A stretch of 64,000 bases of DNA from Solenopsis invicta (Eukaryota > Arthropoda > Insecta > Hymenoptera > Formicidae), in assembly GCF_016802725.1 (NCBI RefSeq), contig NC_052665.1:18048501-18112500 (forward strand). The letters are read 5' to 3'. The notes beneath the pieces are model-generated. The model was not told where the DNA came from, did not search any database, and was given only the letters and a program-made list of their open reading frames with translations. Shown here piece after piece: positions 36,301 to 50,800 of this stretch. A program made the position numbers and the translations under genes. Position 1 is the stretch's first letter. Each line of letters opens with the position of its first letter.

Positions 36301-39300
36301 ATGATATCGTGGGAAGCTTTAGAAGCTTCGGCTCAACATTGTTCTTAAACACTTGTAATTAAAGCGGTCTTGATTAGACGCAGATCTATTGGTATCTTAT
36401 TAAACCCTCCAGTTTCGGAAATTAACGAGTCTTTTTGCGACCTAATGAGAGAGGTTCATTAGAAACATGGTAACCAAATACCATCTTAATTGGTGGTACC
36501 AATTAGACTGAAATTGGTCTTACGAAGACAATCTATCATATACGGAAAGAACAAATTTATTGTAGTATCTTAAAAGTTTGCTACAGTTATTTTGCTACAG
36601 AGCAGAAAATAATTTTATATTGGACTCTCAAAATAATTATGCAAACGTTAAAGCATGATGACACTGCTGCAAAAAACATGGACATTCTAGTAACCAGCTT
36701 AAACATCCAATATAAATGTTTACTATCTAAATAGAGAACACTATTTCTCTGAAGAATTATTTTTTCAAATTAATTTATCTTGTGAAATATATAAATTGTT
36801 TTTCCACTCGTATTATTAATTAATGCTAAATATCCGTTTTAATTACTTGTGTATCTTTTACAAATGTTTACCAAGTTTATTATCAAAACAACATAAATAT
36901 TTATTTGGAACATGTAATTACATTTTAATGAAAGAAGTAAGGAATTTTGTAAATTGCTCCCTCGTGGCACGAATGACTTGCACGTTTAATCGTATGGAAC
37001 AAACACATGTGTGCATCATTTGCGGTTCTACAATTATTGTTATTGCGTCAGGTAGATTAAGTTTAACCCAGAGCAATTCTGTTAAATTTGCTATAAAATT
37101 ATATACTCGAATAAACATTGCCATGAGCAATCATGTTAAACCGCTTCCTTTGATTTCGCTGTAGGAATATACATATTACGGTGTATATTTCATACAGCAA
37201 ATGCAGAAATATGTTCTTAAGTACGTGTTAAATAGTAGAGTTGAAATAACACAGAAATTTTAAATCAGTTTCTCGTCATGGTGAATTGTCTTTTACGATT
37301 TGCAAAGAAAGCTGCACAATTCTTATGGATTTTGGCCCTGGGTAAAATTGATTGAGACTATATATTATAGATTTTGAATCACAGATCAGTTTCTTTGATA
37401 ATTGAAGTAATTTTGATAAAAATTCATAAAATATTTAAATAGTTATTATAAATGTTATGTAAATTTTTTATAAATATTATATGCTGTGCGGTTATCATTC
37501 CTACATGTATATAAGTACAACAAATCACATTTTATTATCTGAAATTCCACGATTTATTACAAAAACTGATTTGGAATATTCCTAAAATAATGATAAAATA
37601 TACAACATTTTAAATGGCTGCAGCAAAAAAAACTAACCATTTTTAAGCTTCGTGCCCAAAGAAACGTTTGATGAGTGAACGAAAAACAATAATATATTAT
37701 ACAGTTTGAACCAATCATCAAAAACCCATAGAATTGTACGGGAATCTTTATTGACAAAGACAACGAAAGCAGCTGAGTTGATGCGACAAATAAATTTCAC
37801 TTTGAGAGGTTATATCGAAAGCCGGTAAATTTCTTGACAGGTTTTTCCAAGAGCATAATGGTGAACATCGGGTTAAGCTACGATAACGCTCCGTGTATTT
37901 GAAAGCAACGAAGTACAAAGCAACTTAAATTTAGTTGTCTTAGGGGAACATCATCTTTTCAGTTCACGGCGTTTTCCTAACTCAATTTATAGCAACACTA
38001 TTTATAGCAACATTTAATCAAATAGTTAAAAATGACGAGTTTTATTTTATTTACAATAATAAGTTTGTTTTAGTTATTGTTTTTAATTCTCCGTACATCT
38101 ACAAACTAGTGTACAAACGTATTATACGCAATCCATAGCTGTTGAAGAAAAATAGAGGCGCATCTTTTGCTAGCATTATCCGAGTAATCCGAAAGCGGAT
38201 TAAACACGCTTGTCGAAGCGCGCGGGGAAACAATACGAACGATAGAATGCCAAAATACAAAGGAAACTTGCTCGACTGACGACGACTCCGAATGAAATCG
38301 CTCTACACGTACATAAACCGCGCGATCTCGAGTTTGTACGCTCGATGCAACCATTATCGATTCATTAGCACTCGCTTGAATAACCGTTACAAATAAACCT
38401 GCTTGCGGTACGTAGTAATCTTACGTGTTCTACCCTTCGAGAAAAAGAAAAAGGAAAAGGCTGTCCGTTTGATAAAGTGCTATCCGCCTCTCCCTCTGTC
38501 TGTAACGGTTCACTGCTTTCTCCAGTTTTCCAATAATTGGGAAGAATTTCTTCGGCGACCGATTTACATTAATATCACGACTATTATATTTTTCTCTGTC
38601 ATGTTTCATTTTTATTGCCATTACTGGCAGACGTATCGTCTGCAGAATTTATATCGTCGATTTGACGAGTTTTGACGATGGAAATCGTCGAAAGAGATAA
38701 GGAGAACGCAGGCATGTGCACACGGAAAGGTATATAAAGTTTTATACGCTAGATTGTAATAAGCGATCCGCGTATTAAACTTTACTGTTTCAAATGTCAT
38801 AATCAAATGTCATCGCGCTGCTCGTGGAAAAATTTTGCGATCTCTTCCTTGTAATACGTTTGAATTTCCGCAGGAATCGTTGCACATTTGGGATTCATCT
38901 TTCGATTCGAAATCAATTTTGTGTTGATCCGCATTTTTATAATCCTCTCGGTTGAAGTTTAGCTTGAATTCAATGAATCCAATATTTACGATCGAGAAAC
39001 GTAAAGAGTATTTGGCTAAACTGCAGTTACAAAAATCCAAGTAGCAAGTAGGCAGTTTAGTTACACATTATCTTGAAACTGTTTCAAAATTTCAATTGTA
39101 CTTGCCGTATACGCTTTCACAAACTCAAGGCAACTTTGCGCGTTATACTTTTTCGAATTTAAACGAAATAGGTTTAGTGGGCCATTCGCTGGCTAAAGGT
39201 TGCTTGAAGAATCACTAAGGACGCCAAGCGCCGCTTTTAAAAGAGGAAGTAAAGTAACCATTATTTAAGTGCTTCCAACCAAATTATTTTCTTTAAGTAC

Positions 39301-40774
39301 GCAGTAAAGAGAAACGACTCTTAAACATCGTTAAAAGGGCAAACCTATTTTGCGGCTTTTTTTTACAAATAGTGCTACTTATATTTCTGAACAACAAATA
39401 TTAAGAATTATTAAATTAAGAACAGGAGAGTACTCATCATTTATACATCAAGAATATATGACGTCAATAGTTTTAAATTATAAGTTTTTAAATTATAACG
39501 CTTGGATAATTCTATATCTGAGAAATAGTAAAGAATAAGTGTAAATAAAAATTAACAATTGTTATATATTTATATTACTATATTAAGAATAAGTTTTATA
39601 AGCTATAAAATAGAATTAATCAAATTCTAGACTTTTCAATATTATTATAAAAAATTAATTATGTAATAAAAACATTTTTTATAACATATGGTCTAATTTT
39701 ATACGAGAAATTCTTTTAAAAATGCACAGTTTTAGTACATTAAGGGTTAATTATTTTTTAAAAATATCTTATTGTATATGTATTTATGTTTAATTTATTT
39801 TTTCAAATGTTCTTTCTTGAAAATCATGATTTAGAATGTGTGCAATATACTTGAGAAGAATTTGTAACCTAAAGTTTCTCAGATATAAAAATATTAAATA
39901 ATTTTGATAAAATTTTAGGAATGCAGTTTTTTTATTGCTTATATCGAAAATAAGAGATAACAATATTTTTTATTTTCAATAATTAAAGCTTATTACAAAC
40001 ATATGTCTTTAAAAAGCAATATCTCGTAAAAAAATTAACATACTTTTACCGGACTGTAAATTTTATTCATTTGCAAATTTTATAATTTGTAACGTTTGGA
40101 AAAATACAGTTTATTTGACTGCACAGATGTGCATCTCGACGTGTAACCGAACGAGAATTTACATGCAATGTAAAGAGTGCATCGTGTATGCATCAAAAGT
40201 CAAACACTTTGAATCGCAGACGAAACTCTAGCCACGTAATCAGATGCAGCTACGATGTATAATCTACGTGAGCAGTCTTATCTGTGTGTATGTATATGAG
40301 TGCGATTGAATTTATTTTCGAGTCACGTTGCATGTGTAAATAATTGGTCCCATCAAAAAATTATATAAGCATTATGCGCGACGGAGAGTGACGCAATGAA
40401 AATGGTAACCGAATACTTTAATGTACGGACAATTCAAATGTTTTATTATAAATGCCGCTGATATCGCGCAAGAGTCGTTTGTTTCGTGTGCTTTAACGCA
40501 TTCGTGATAAAGTGAAATCTCTCTAATCGACGTGTCGCTCTTATAATGCGTTACATTTAATAATAATGAAACACACGTTGCACAATTTTCATCACATTTT
40601 ACATTTTACAGCAGATTTAACGATATTTCTCGCATGTTTATAATACTGTAGAATGTCTAAGCGTTTTCTAAGTAAAATCTTTATATCATCGTAAAATTGG
40701 CAAATTTATATAATACATATAATTTCAATTAAACTTAAATTATGTTAAAATTGATATGCAAATCTGTGCACTTA

Positions 40775-40842
<68 letters not shown>

Positions 40843-41175
40843 GCATAATGTCTCATATACGTCGCAGAATAATTTATATTTAAATTAATTCAGTTTGCAT
40901 CCTTACAAACAATGCTTTATGCATAAACATATTTTTCAATACAAGGAAATCTGCATTAAAGATATAATTTCTGTAATCTAACCTAACTATAACTAACCAT
41001 GATTAATTAATAACAAAGACATTGATATATAATTTAAATAATAATAATTACAATACTATGTAGCGAATAAAACAATTTCTTTCGTGTAAAATAAATTGTA
41101 TACAATGATAATAATTATCAGTATACTATATAATTTAACGCGATAAGCATTTTATTTTTGCATTTAAGAGATATC
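36301..41175. other. Mostly AT-rich noncoding DNA
   Basis: I see no exon. A perfect 8-bp stem (TAATTGGT, loop GGT) lies at 36487-36505. A GC-richer patch near 38100-38700 contains short frames on both strands without domains. A (TC)30 tract is at 40779. Confidence 0.5.
40779..40838. repeat. (TC)30 microsatellite
   Basis: Perfect 60-bp alternating T/C run. Confidence 0.98.
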
Positions 41176-41179
41176 GGTT

Positions 41180-41550
41180 TTTTCTTTACTTTTCCTTTGC
41201 CTCTTCAAGTGTTCCGACATTGCAACTGATCACAGCGTACTAGTTGAACATTAGGCGCGCGCAAGCCGATGTTCGATCGCGTCTACTTAATATTTTATTG
41301 CGCCGCTCGACGCTGGAAATCGTGAATGGAAAGACCGTAATTCCGAGATCACGACGTCGTAAATTGCAAAACAGCGATCTACTTTTCGGCGAAGAGCGAT
41401 ACAGAATTTCGGGACGCTAAAGACCATTCTCGCGGCAACTTAGCCTGAGTCGATACTGGATAAATATTCAATGCAGCGGCGCCTTCGATAAATCTCGTGA
41501 GTTCGCGCCCGGCGCGTTTTCATATAAACGAGCAACGAAGAAAGCGTACA
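41180..41550. other. CpG-rich island
   Basis: It is rich in GCGC, CGCG and ACGTCGT motifs and sharply different from the AT-rich flanks. Stops occur in all frames I followed. No product recognised. Confidence 0.45.
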
Positions 41551-44040
41551 ATCGTCTTGCCAACTTTTCAAAATAGTATTCTAATATAATGGGAACAAAG
41601 TTATAGTATTTTGATATTTTGATCTTATTGTAGTTGTTCCTGCTTGTTAATATTTTTATTTGCAGAAATAAAAAAGCATCTCAACAAGTAAATATTAAAT
41701 AACAACTAAATGAAAAGCGCATTGAAAGATTAATAAATGTACGTGATTAATATCTTTGTGAGAAAAGGCATTTGAAAAAATAATTACGACTATTATTACT
41801 GCTTATTAAAGTAACATAATTCAAAAAGGCAAATATAGGAAACATTAATGTTATTCAATAGAATAGATTTAATTAATTAGTTATAATCACGGTAGAAATG
41901 GCGTGGATCAAAAAATTTCGAAATATAAAGGCTACCAATAAACAGATGTAAATTTCAAGAATAGTGTAATACATAAATACGCACAGTATGCTGCGACAAA
42001 AAATTCTAGTGCAAATGCAATAAGTATGACATGGTTGGCAACGCTACCGTGCGCTCTTACTTAGAGATTCCTCGAATTACACCGCATCATAAATTCTCGA
42101 GCTCGTCGGACTCTCGCATTCATCGGAAATTCTTACTGTGCAAAACGCAGCGGCTATGGTCGCAAACGGATGTATGTAAATGACGCCTTAATAAAGTCAA
42201 AAACGGCAAGAGCGAAACGCTAAATGCATATACGACACGGTGGACTGCAACGAAACACGTATATCGCGCAGCCTCTTTGATATTTTCAGCTGACGTCGTC
42301 GCACAGAAACCGCTTTCTAGTAATTGCATGTTAAATTGTAATTAAATACGCCAACCGCAATCGATAACACATGACTAGATAATATTGCAATAAATTGCAT
42401 CGCAGTAATAATTAAAGCTAAATAATAAATATCAATATTAATGCGGCAATAAAGAATACACAACAGCAGAATCAGATTTTAATTTAAACTCGCCTACTAC
42501 CTCTTCTCTGCACATTTTAATGTGTTCTACTACTCTCTTGGTCAGAAGGTAGTTACTTTAATGGAGTACAGGTTTTTTTAATCTGATTCGTCTTTCAATC
42601 TTATTTACCCTCTATTTCCACAATAATAATAAAAATAATAATAATAGTAACGATAATAATAAGAGTTTAAAATAAAGTGCTTTAAAACCACGCTTCTCTG
42701 GAAATTTTCATGAAAAAGTAGATATCTCGCTACTTCACAAAAAAATTGTTAAGTATTGTATCTGCATGCACGAGAAATATATTTGTCATGAGAGATTCAA
42801 ACATAAGATAAAAAACAATATAGAAAAGTTTTATAGCAAAGCGTTGGAGGAGAGAGGCTTGAAAGTTTGACGACTTCACAATGCATGCATTGTGTGTCTT
42901 TGCAACATTAGTAGCCAAAAATATTGAGTGTCATGTGTCACAAAGCTCTCGCTACACGCGGCTATTGAAACCTCGGGTAACTTTTGAAGCCGATTTTTCG
43001 ACCGTAATGTCAAGTGTGTTATCGATATCTCTCGTGAACGTGAGCCCCTCTTTCTCCCTTTTCGCTATGTCGCACAGGATTGATTTTTCATTGTAGAATT
43101 AATATAGCCGCATCTCAAAATTCAACACGATAATTTTCAATTTATCGGTGAGTTTGTTGTTAAATTTGTTTTCAAAATTGAAAACCGGAAAATTAAAACA
43201 GTTTCTATTCAATAAACATCCTCAGAAGCCAATAGAGTAATGGAAGGAAAAGAGGAAAATGGAGTGGACGGTACATAGTTTTTTCAAAACAGAGTATTCG
43301 CGAATCGATGAAAAGTGGATATACAGCGTTATCGTTTGTGAAATATGAAGACTCTTTGTTAACAATATGTGTATCGAGATTCTGAACTTTCTACCTATTG
43401 AGAATGAAGAGTCAAGTTATATAGACATTTAAACAAATAATAGAATATTGTTCGCCATATAATTTAAAGCACACTTAATTTTAATAGATATTTAATTTGA
43501 GAATTGGTTAATAAGATATGACATGTTGAAATTTAAATAAGGAAGTAAATTGCAATAAAATAATGAGTTTTAAACATCTTTTAATTAAAAATTATCTCCA
43601 AATTTTGCAAGAAACAAGCCCTAGATTTAGTTTCTGCTGCTGAGTTAGTCAGAAACAGCTGTATTTGTAGTCTACAGGATACAGTAATTGATAACTGATT
43701 ACACATGTATACAGCTGCATTATAGTAAACAGAATGCTACTAATAATCACGATTGTTAATAATACATGAGTTTATGTTATATATAATATAGCAATGATTT
43801 GTATTGTTTCTCTTTTACTTTTTAAAGCAAATTTGGAAAAAACATATAATCAAGTTGCAACAATCGAGCATTGCAACTTTAAATCGGTAGTAAGAAAACG
43901 GCTAATAATATATATGTTTAAACCGATTAACACTTCTTCTCTCTTTCTCCTACAACTCCCTGTTACATTCGGACAAGTATAACAAACAAAACATTTTAGG
44001 AACACAATGAATTAAGAATTAAAGGATACAGACATACAAA
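41551..44040. other. Noncoding DNA
   Basis: I see no exon. It holds an AAT-rich tract near 42620-42661 and GC-richer patches near 42040-42330 and 42870-43090, whose short frames have no recognisable domain. Confidence 0.5.
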
Positions 44041-45132
44041 ATGCGACAAGATCATTTCATTTCGTTTGTTTTGTCTTTACATGAAATCTCCATTCCCGGC
44101 TCTATTGGGGATGTTTTGCGCGGTATATTATTGGCGCGTCATTTGCAGAAACACGACGATACCGCTGGATTTCATTTCCGGAGGTCCGAAACGAAATACG
44201 ATCAAGCGGTAGTGAGGGGCACAGGTTCGTACATCGTTGGTAATGTTAGAACGACGACGAGTGAATAGGCGCTGTTTAATCGCGAATCGAATTCGCGACG
44301 ATCAGAGCCGCGTATCATCGCGACCCGGCACATGTTGCGCGCGTATTGTGTCACGACGATGACACGATCATAAATAGCTTACGAAATCACGTCCGAATTG
44401 CATCGCTAATAAACGCTAATGGGGAACTGAGAACGCGGTTACGACTAGCTCTTCGAGCAATTGCGGACAATAGAATTATCACACTGCAATTCCTTGCTCA
44501 CGGTTCGTTATATATTATTAGTTTTATATTAGTAGTTTCGATTAGTTATATATTCATAGTTTCACGGTTAGTTACATGTTAATAGTTTGATAATTTGATG
44601 GTTCAATGGCCGTAAGGAAAAAATATATTTGAATGACGTAATTTTTTCGAGCTTTTCCATCACTCGCATATTTCTTGCCAAAACCAAATCCGTATAATCG
44701 CAATATTGATAGCCACGCAGTATATCGTTGGTTGAAATTCAACTAACGGCAAGATTTCACGCTACCTGCGAAAAGTTGAATCCGATTGTACTCTCTGGTA
44801 GAAGAGCATGCACAATGCGACGTTTCCAATGAGATTTCATCGGTATCGAAAAACGATGCAATGTTTTTAGTAAAATACGCTGCATACGCGAGTACATTCG
44901 GAAATTCTAAATGCACGATATTGACGTGATTTCACATCGCCCACGGGACTTGGATGTACGTTTTATTCGGATTTTACGCGCGATCTCATTACCGGAGGCA
45001 TCTTCATTCCCTACCGTTTCCGAAGGATGTTTATGGAATATCGAGATAACACCGCTGCTGCATCCGGTTGAACGGCACGTTATGTTGCCGCGAGAAAGGT
45101 TTTACATAAATATGTCGGGATATTTCTATTGA
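44041..45132. other. CpG-rich island with palindromes
   Basis: Elevated CpG. Short + frames at 44041-44268, 44346-44582 and 44911-45132 have no recognisable domain. Two compact palindromes occur within 90 bp: TCGCGAAT/ATTCGCGA at 44280-44298 and GTGTCA/TGACAC at 44348-44365. Confidence 0.45.
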
Positions 45133-48100
45133 GAAACGAATATTTGCAATATAATATAAAATTTAACCTATCCCCTTCCGTTTTCGATTATCCATTGTCA
45201 CTTTAAATTTATTGATAAAATATTATGGAAAGTTAAAAGCTGTCTGTGATATATAACACATCAGCTTAAAAAAATGTCGAAAAAAGATAAATGTGTAAAA
45301 AGATTAGATCACTTATTTCGCAAAATAATTGTTGTTTAATTTTTTGGAAAGCAATAAATACATACAATATCGTTTTTCACTTAATTTTAAGTAAACTTTA
45401 GAATTTTTATTTTTGAAATTTCTAGAATTTATTTTCAAAAATATTTATAATAATATTAACTATTAAGAAGTTGTAATGGATATTAGATCTAATTGTGTGT
45501 AATCATAATTTTAACTTGCTTTAGAAAAAGATTGATTCTGATGGTTAAAAAATTGAAAATAAAAAAATGAGAAAATGTCTTGGAACATTCTGTTTACATA
45601 ATTTTTATTAATTTTAAAAAAGTAAACTTTTGGATTACAATATTAGATTAGGTTTCGAAGTTGATCGCGAAAATATCAAGTGCTGAGAAAACTAATCAAA
45701 TTTCGAGAGAATTGGTTGACATAATTCACACACGTTTCTATCCCCAATTTACAAGTTGGGGATAGAATCGAGTTAGAGGCATTCTACGAGATATCCTCAA
45801 GAACTTTATAGAGTAAAATATAACGTGGTTGTATGAGCAGCGTTCCGATATCACGAATAGCTTCGTTGATCTAATAAGGAACTCGCGTCGTGTCGTAATA
45901 TTATTTTCTGTGGTAGGCATGTCGTATCTTTGTATGAGAGTGGAAACCCTCTTGAGCTTAGGTTTTACGGTAACCATAAGTACGAGGGTCTCGTTGTGCT
46001 GATGGGAAAGTTACATAAGCCCTGTTGATCCCTTTTAAGCCCTAGCACGTGTTCAAGGAGGCATTCTTCTGACATTGATTTGCAGGTATTTAAGCTAGTT
46101 CGCGTATAGAAGATCCCATCGTGTATAATATCTCGAACGTCGTAAACGTGATTAAATAAATTGTGTAAGAAAATTGCGCAAATAAAATGAATATAAAAAT
46201 CTTGATTATTTTATTTAAAGTATCTAAAATGCACGTCTTTTTATGTATGATATATTTTTTATGGTTTATACAATTTCTCAATATACGCAATTATAAATAT
46301 TAAATTTTTATTTTAAGTTTTAATTGAAAAAGATGAGAGAATAAAATATTATATTTATATCTATACTATATTTTTTATGTACATTCATATTCATATTCTA
46401 CAAAATATTTGAAAAATAATGCAATATATAATTTGAAAATAATTATATAAATAAATTCAAAAAAACTTATTAAATTCTTATTACAGCAAGCGTCAATGCT
46501 TAAGAAACTTATTTGAAGCATGAAAACATTAGCAAACGTCAGCAAAACGAAGAAATTGCATTTAAGATTTCGTCAAAGATTTAATGAACGTTACCTGTTT
46601 CAAGCAAACTCTGAGAAATTTGCTGTAGTTCTGAATTAAATGCTGAATACTAAAGTCAAAACTTTGATTCATATAAAAAAGTAAATTTACTACATAAAAT
46701 CAAACAGTACTTGCAGCAATATATACGTTTCTTTATGGAAAAAAGTCTGCAAATCCTGCTACGAGAGAATTTTGAAATATTTACGGAACAACAAGTTTGC
46801 GCGTACAGAACAGATTGGATGTTAAAAAACATACGTGGCACCTTTGGATAGTCCGCATTTTTTTATGCAAGCGTGTTAAGAAAGTCTATTAACCAATTTG
46901 AAATTTCTTTGTGCATGTGTCCTTTGTTTAATAGGTAAAAGGTTCATGGAGAGACGTGTATAAATGTTGGCGACATGCAAGTTTAAAGGTATTCATTGAA
47001 CGCAAAGAACGAATTGAGAAGAACGAATTGCCTTTGTACTTTGATATTTACAATACGGTTTGAGAATTCACGTTTGATTTTTCATGCCAAAGTAACAAAT
47101 CAAACAGCATTGGTCAGATTGTATTTTCTTACCCGCAACATATCTTCTTTACGGTAACATCGAACAAAAATGTGAAGTAGACAGTCGTTAAAGTACCCAA
47201 AGGACACTCGTTTGCGAAGAATGTGCAATCGGAATTAAGAGCTCTGCGGTAACGACAAAGGTAGGTTCGATAAAGTCGAGTTGTGGAGTTTAGGAAGAAA
47301 ACTAAGTCGACTGCAAACGAGAGTCGTTTAACCAGCCATTCGTGCAAACGGAGAATCTCATATCTCTCGTCGACTGAGAACAAAAAGAAAAGGGAGAAGA
47401 AAGAATTTTTGCGTTGAAAAAATGTCAGTCTTTGGATGACTAACTTGAAAAAGTCATTTACAAATTTACGATCACGGCGATAATAAAAATAATCGAGCGC
47501 GGCATGACATATTTTCAACAACGCAAATTTTTTCATCTAATCATCGTAAGTAATATTAGACGTAAAAGCTTATCGAACGTGGTACCATGCTTATCTACGA
47601 TAATGACTACCGTTTCTTTTTCATCAACTTTCGCGTTTTCTTTCTCATCCCCAAAGACTAATATCTTACCATATCGGATCTCCCTGCGTTTGGCGGTTTT
47701 CCAATTATCGGTTGGATCATTCCGATCATACATTTGCATCCCCAGTTCTACCCTTCAGAACTTGTTTCAATGCTAATATGCCGCGTCACTCACCTTTCCG
47801 CCTCTGTACGTGAGAGTCGGATATATGGGAGATGCCTCATTTTAATAGTCACAGATATTTGCGCAAATAATGAAGAAACGAGAGATTGATCGGAATAAAT
47901 GTTAAAAGATTAAAACGGAATCCGATATTTTATGAACAAAACAAATTTTCTCTAAATATAAAAATACATGTCATTTAATACAATGTCTTGGATTAAAAAA
48001 CATAATTATAAAATGCTAATTATTGCTGTTATTAAATATTAAAATTATCATATCCGTTTGCAAATAAAATAAACTTTATATTGTTCAAACACGCTTATAA

Positions 48101-49079
48101 TATAATTATTAAATTTCACAAATACATTATTGCCTTGTTTTTTGAGTTGTCAATACTAAATTATTATATATAGATTTGAAATGGGTGCTTAAAAATAGAT
48201 TTTAATTTCTTTTTATAAACGATTCTTTTTACTACTTTCTCACTAAATTTGTCAGCCATTTTGACTCACGAGGGAGTTTATCGGCCAATAAGCGTCTATC
48301 ATATTGATTTCATAAGCGAAACTTCGACCAATGTTTCCTTATTCTACCGTAAAATCAACTTTTCGAACTTTCACCTGTTGGCGCCGGAATTTTCCGCACC
48401 CGTTTCGAACTAATCCTGCCGCCACGTCGCCTCTCGATTCCGCGCGCCATCATTTGCATCCAAATGCGAAGAAGTTCCTCGTGAGATTACGCGCGACGAC
48501 GCGGTTTATTAATATTGAAATTATTAAGCGGCCCTGAGCGCTTATATTATTTCTCACGTCGTTCTCGGTTTTACATTTATCGCGCGACCGATATTCTTGA
48601 CCTTTCGCGCGAATATCTTTTGTGAAATAAAAAAAGTTAAATGATTCTATTATTGCGCTATTCGATACAAAATTAAAGGCTGACAAAAAAGTTAATCTTA
48701 AAATGTAATTACGTACGAGAGTTTTAGACACACTCAGGAATAGATGGACAGCAATCATATCTTTATATATTTTTAAAGAACAGAAAGTATGACAAAGAGT
48801 ATGACATAGACTTTTGCATAGAATTAAATGCATTGCACGATTTCTGCGGGAAAACTGACTTTGACATAGAGATGCGAAAAGATCACTACTTTTTTTTACT
48901 ATAATTTTTTATTTAATGTTAGTACTGATTGTTAATTTAACGTAACACTGATTCTCTCTAGAAGAAATAGATTTTCTTTTATGCAAATGAATTATATCCA
49001 CTAAAAGAAATCTTTTCGTACAGGATCTTTCGATCTACATTACTAGTCGTTATATCATTTTCTCATTAGTTAAAAAGAT
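45133..49079. other. Noncoding DNA with one strong hairpin
   Basis: I see no exon. A perfect 12-bp hairpin lies at 45736. A GC-richer patch at about 45640-46140 could be a decayed element, and others lie near 47130-47800 and 48330-48610. Frames there (the largest are 135 and 127 residues, minus strand) have no recognisable domain. Confidence 0.45.
45736..45767. other. Perfect 12-bp-stem hairpin
   Basis: TTCTATCCCCAA, an 8-nt loop, then TTGGGGATAGAA. It is followed by A/T-rich DNA but no run of T that would suggest a Pol III stop. Confidence 0.85.
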
Positions 49080-49797
49080 GGTTTTAACACTTTTGACAAA
49101 GGTGAATCGGTCGAGAGCGAAGACAGCGCGCAGTTACTCGATATAAAACTTGCAGGCATTACTTTACAAAATTTATTTCGCACGCTCGAGTCACATCCTC
49201 GCATCGTAAGAAAAACGCACGTACGGCACGTACGTTATATGCAAAGTGACGAATGGAGAATCACAATATCAATTTCGTCCGGAAATCGCTGTGAAAATTT
49301 CACGGAGCCCGGCATGGACGTGCCTCGCAATAAAGGAAATTACGTGCCGCGCGAGCTTCTCGCGCGGAAAACCAGTCGTCGCAAGTTTCGCGATCCTTTC
49401 TGATATTCCGCAACGGAATTTATTATGGCTGTTCGCCGCTCGCACGAGCGTTTTCCCGTGCCGCAAGCGAAATTCGAAACACTTCGCCATCATCTCCGTT
49501 TCTCTCTCGCGAAAAAATATTCGCGGAGCAAGTTTCGCTTTTTGCTGCTGCGTAAGCACAGGAAATCCATATTTATGCGGCATCGAAAATCCGATATTAC
49601 ACCGTGTCGCAGAAATGTTTCGCGATCATGTTCAATTCAGTTTTTCCGAATATTATATTCTCGTCTATTTACGTTCGGCCCGGTTGACCGTTATTTTTAC
49701 GATTAAAATTTCGGCAATTGTAAAAAAAAAACGGTTGATGCAAACCGTTAAAAATTTCTTTCATAAAATAGTCGACTCATCACTCAATCACATGTAA
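49080..49797. other. CpG-rich island with the longest open frame in the window
   Basis: The + strand is open for 183 codons from an ATG at 49246 to 49797. A 104-codon antisense frame (49269-49583) and a 93-codon + frame overlap it. I recognise no domain, and simultaneous openness on both strands suggests that low A+T content, rather than coding selection, explains it. A perfect 9-bp GC hairpin (CCGCGCGAG, loop CTT) lies at 49347-49367. Confidence 0.4.
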
Positions 49798-50153
49798 TAT
49801 GTCGCTTTGTTGAATTTAAAAAAAAAATAGGATTGGTATAAATATATAAAATAAATTTCCTTATTTTTGTTCTATTTTTCTGTAAATACTATAGTGAGGC
49901 AAGTATATATGTATATTGTAAATGTATTTTAGATATTTCTCTCAAACTTTTAAAAAACACGAGAGACCATATTATAGTTGCACTATTTGAATGTACAGTA
50001 TTGGAATATTTCCTTCAGTTTACTGATATCTCGCTTTTAGCATTCGTGCTTTTTATCATGACAAGTTTTTATTCCTTATTGCACAAAGTTCCAATCATAG
50101 ATGTCAATCAAAATCGACAAAGAGAACGTAGAACTCAAAATATAGAAAAAGAA

Positions 50154-50156
<3 letters not shown>

Positions 50157-50190
<34 letters not shown>
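50157..50190. repeat. (GA)n microsatellite
   Basis: Nearly perfect GA run of about 34 bp. The short frames across it are repeat translations. Confidence 0.95.
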
Positions 50191-50193
<3 letters not shown>

Positions 50194-50199
50194 GAAAAA

Positions 50200-50800
50200 T
50201 ATAAAGGTAAATTGTGAAAGCGAAACGTACGACGTAAACAAGTGAGGAAAATACGCTTTCCTCCGAATGATGAAGAGGGTCGCGGCGACAGTCAAAGGGT
50301 ACTTTTCCCCATTTGCGGTTACCCGTTGCATCGCTGGTCAAAGCTCGTGGGCGAAATGCAGGATGGTCGCTGGAGACGCAACCTCACCTAGCCTCTTCTT
50401 TTCATGCCCCGTCGCCATTACACGATTGCGACGCCTAGTTCAGTGATCAAAGTTCCTCTTCGAACCTTAAGCATCCTAAGAAAGTACGATCTTCGTAACT
50501 CAATCCGACAACGGTAACTTGGCGCGCCGCGTATACATCCCGGATAGCTTGCGAGAACACGCGAGCGAATAGAGAACGCAGGCGATAACTCAGACGAAGT
50601 TGTAAAAAATTTATGAGCGCGTACCTTACCGCTCGTTAAAAGTTATTCGGTCCGGACGAATTCTCGGCCGGCAGCTTTTAATTAAACGATAGGATCGCTC
50701 CTGAAGCTGACACGACGTGCGTAAAGTATATCCTGCCGAGCGCTTCGTAAATGGTTTAATTTGGAACGTGGCGAAACGTGCATGTACCTGTCAGAATTTC
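50200..50800. other. CpG-rich island
   Basis: Elevated G+C with many CGCG and TCG motifs; no exon recognised. It lies immediately after the GA tract. Confidence 0.45.

Noticed and set aside
50001..50341. Frames with Arg-Glu or Ser-Leu runs on both strands
   Set aside because: They translate a GA/CT microsatellite.
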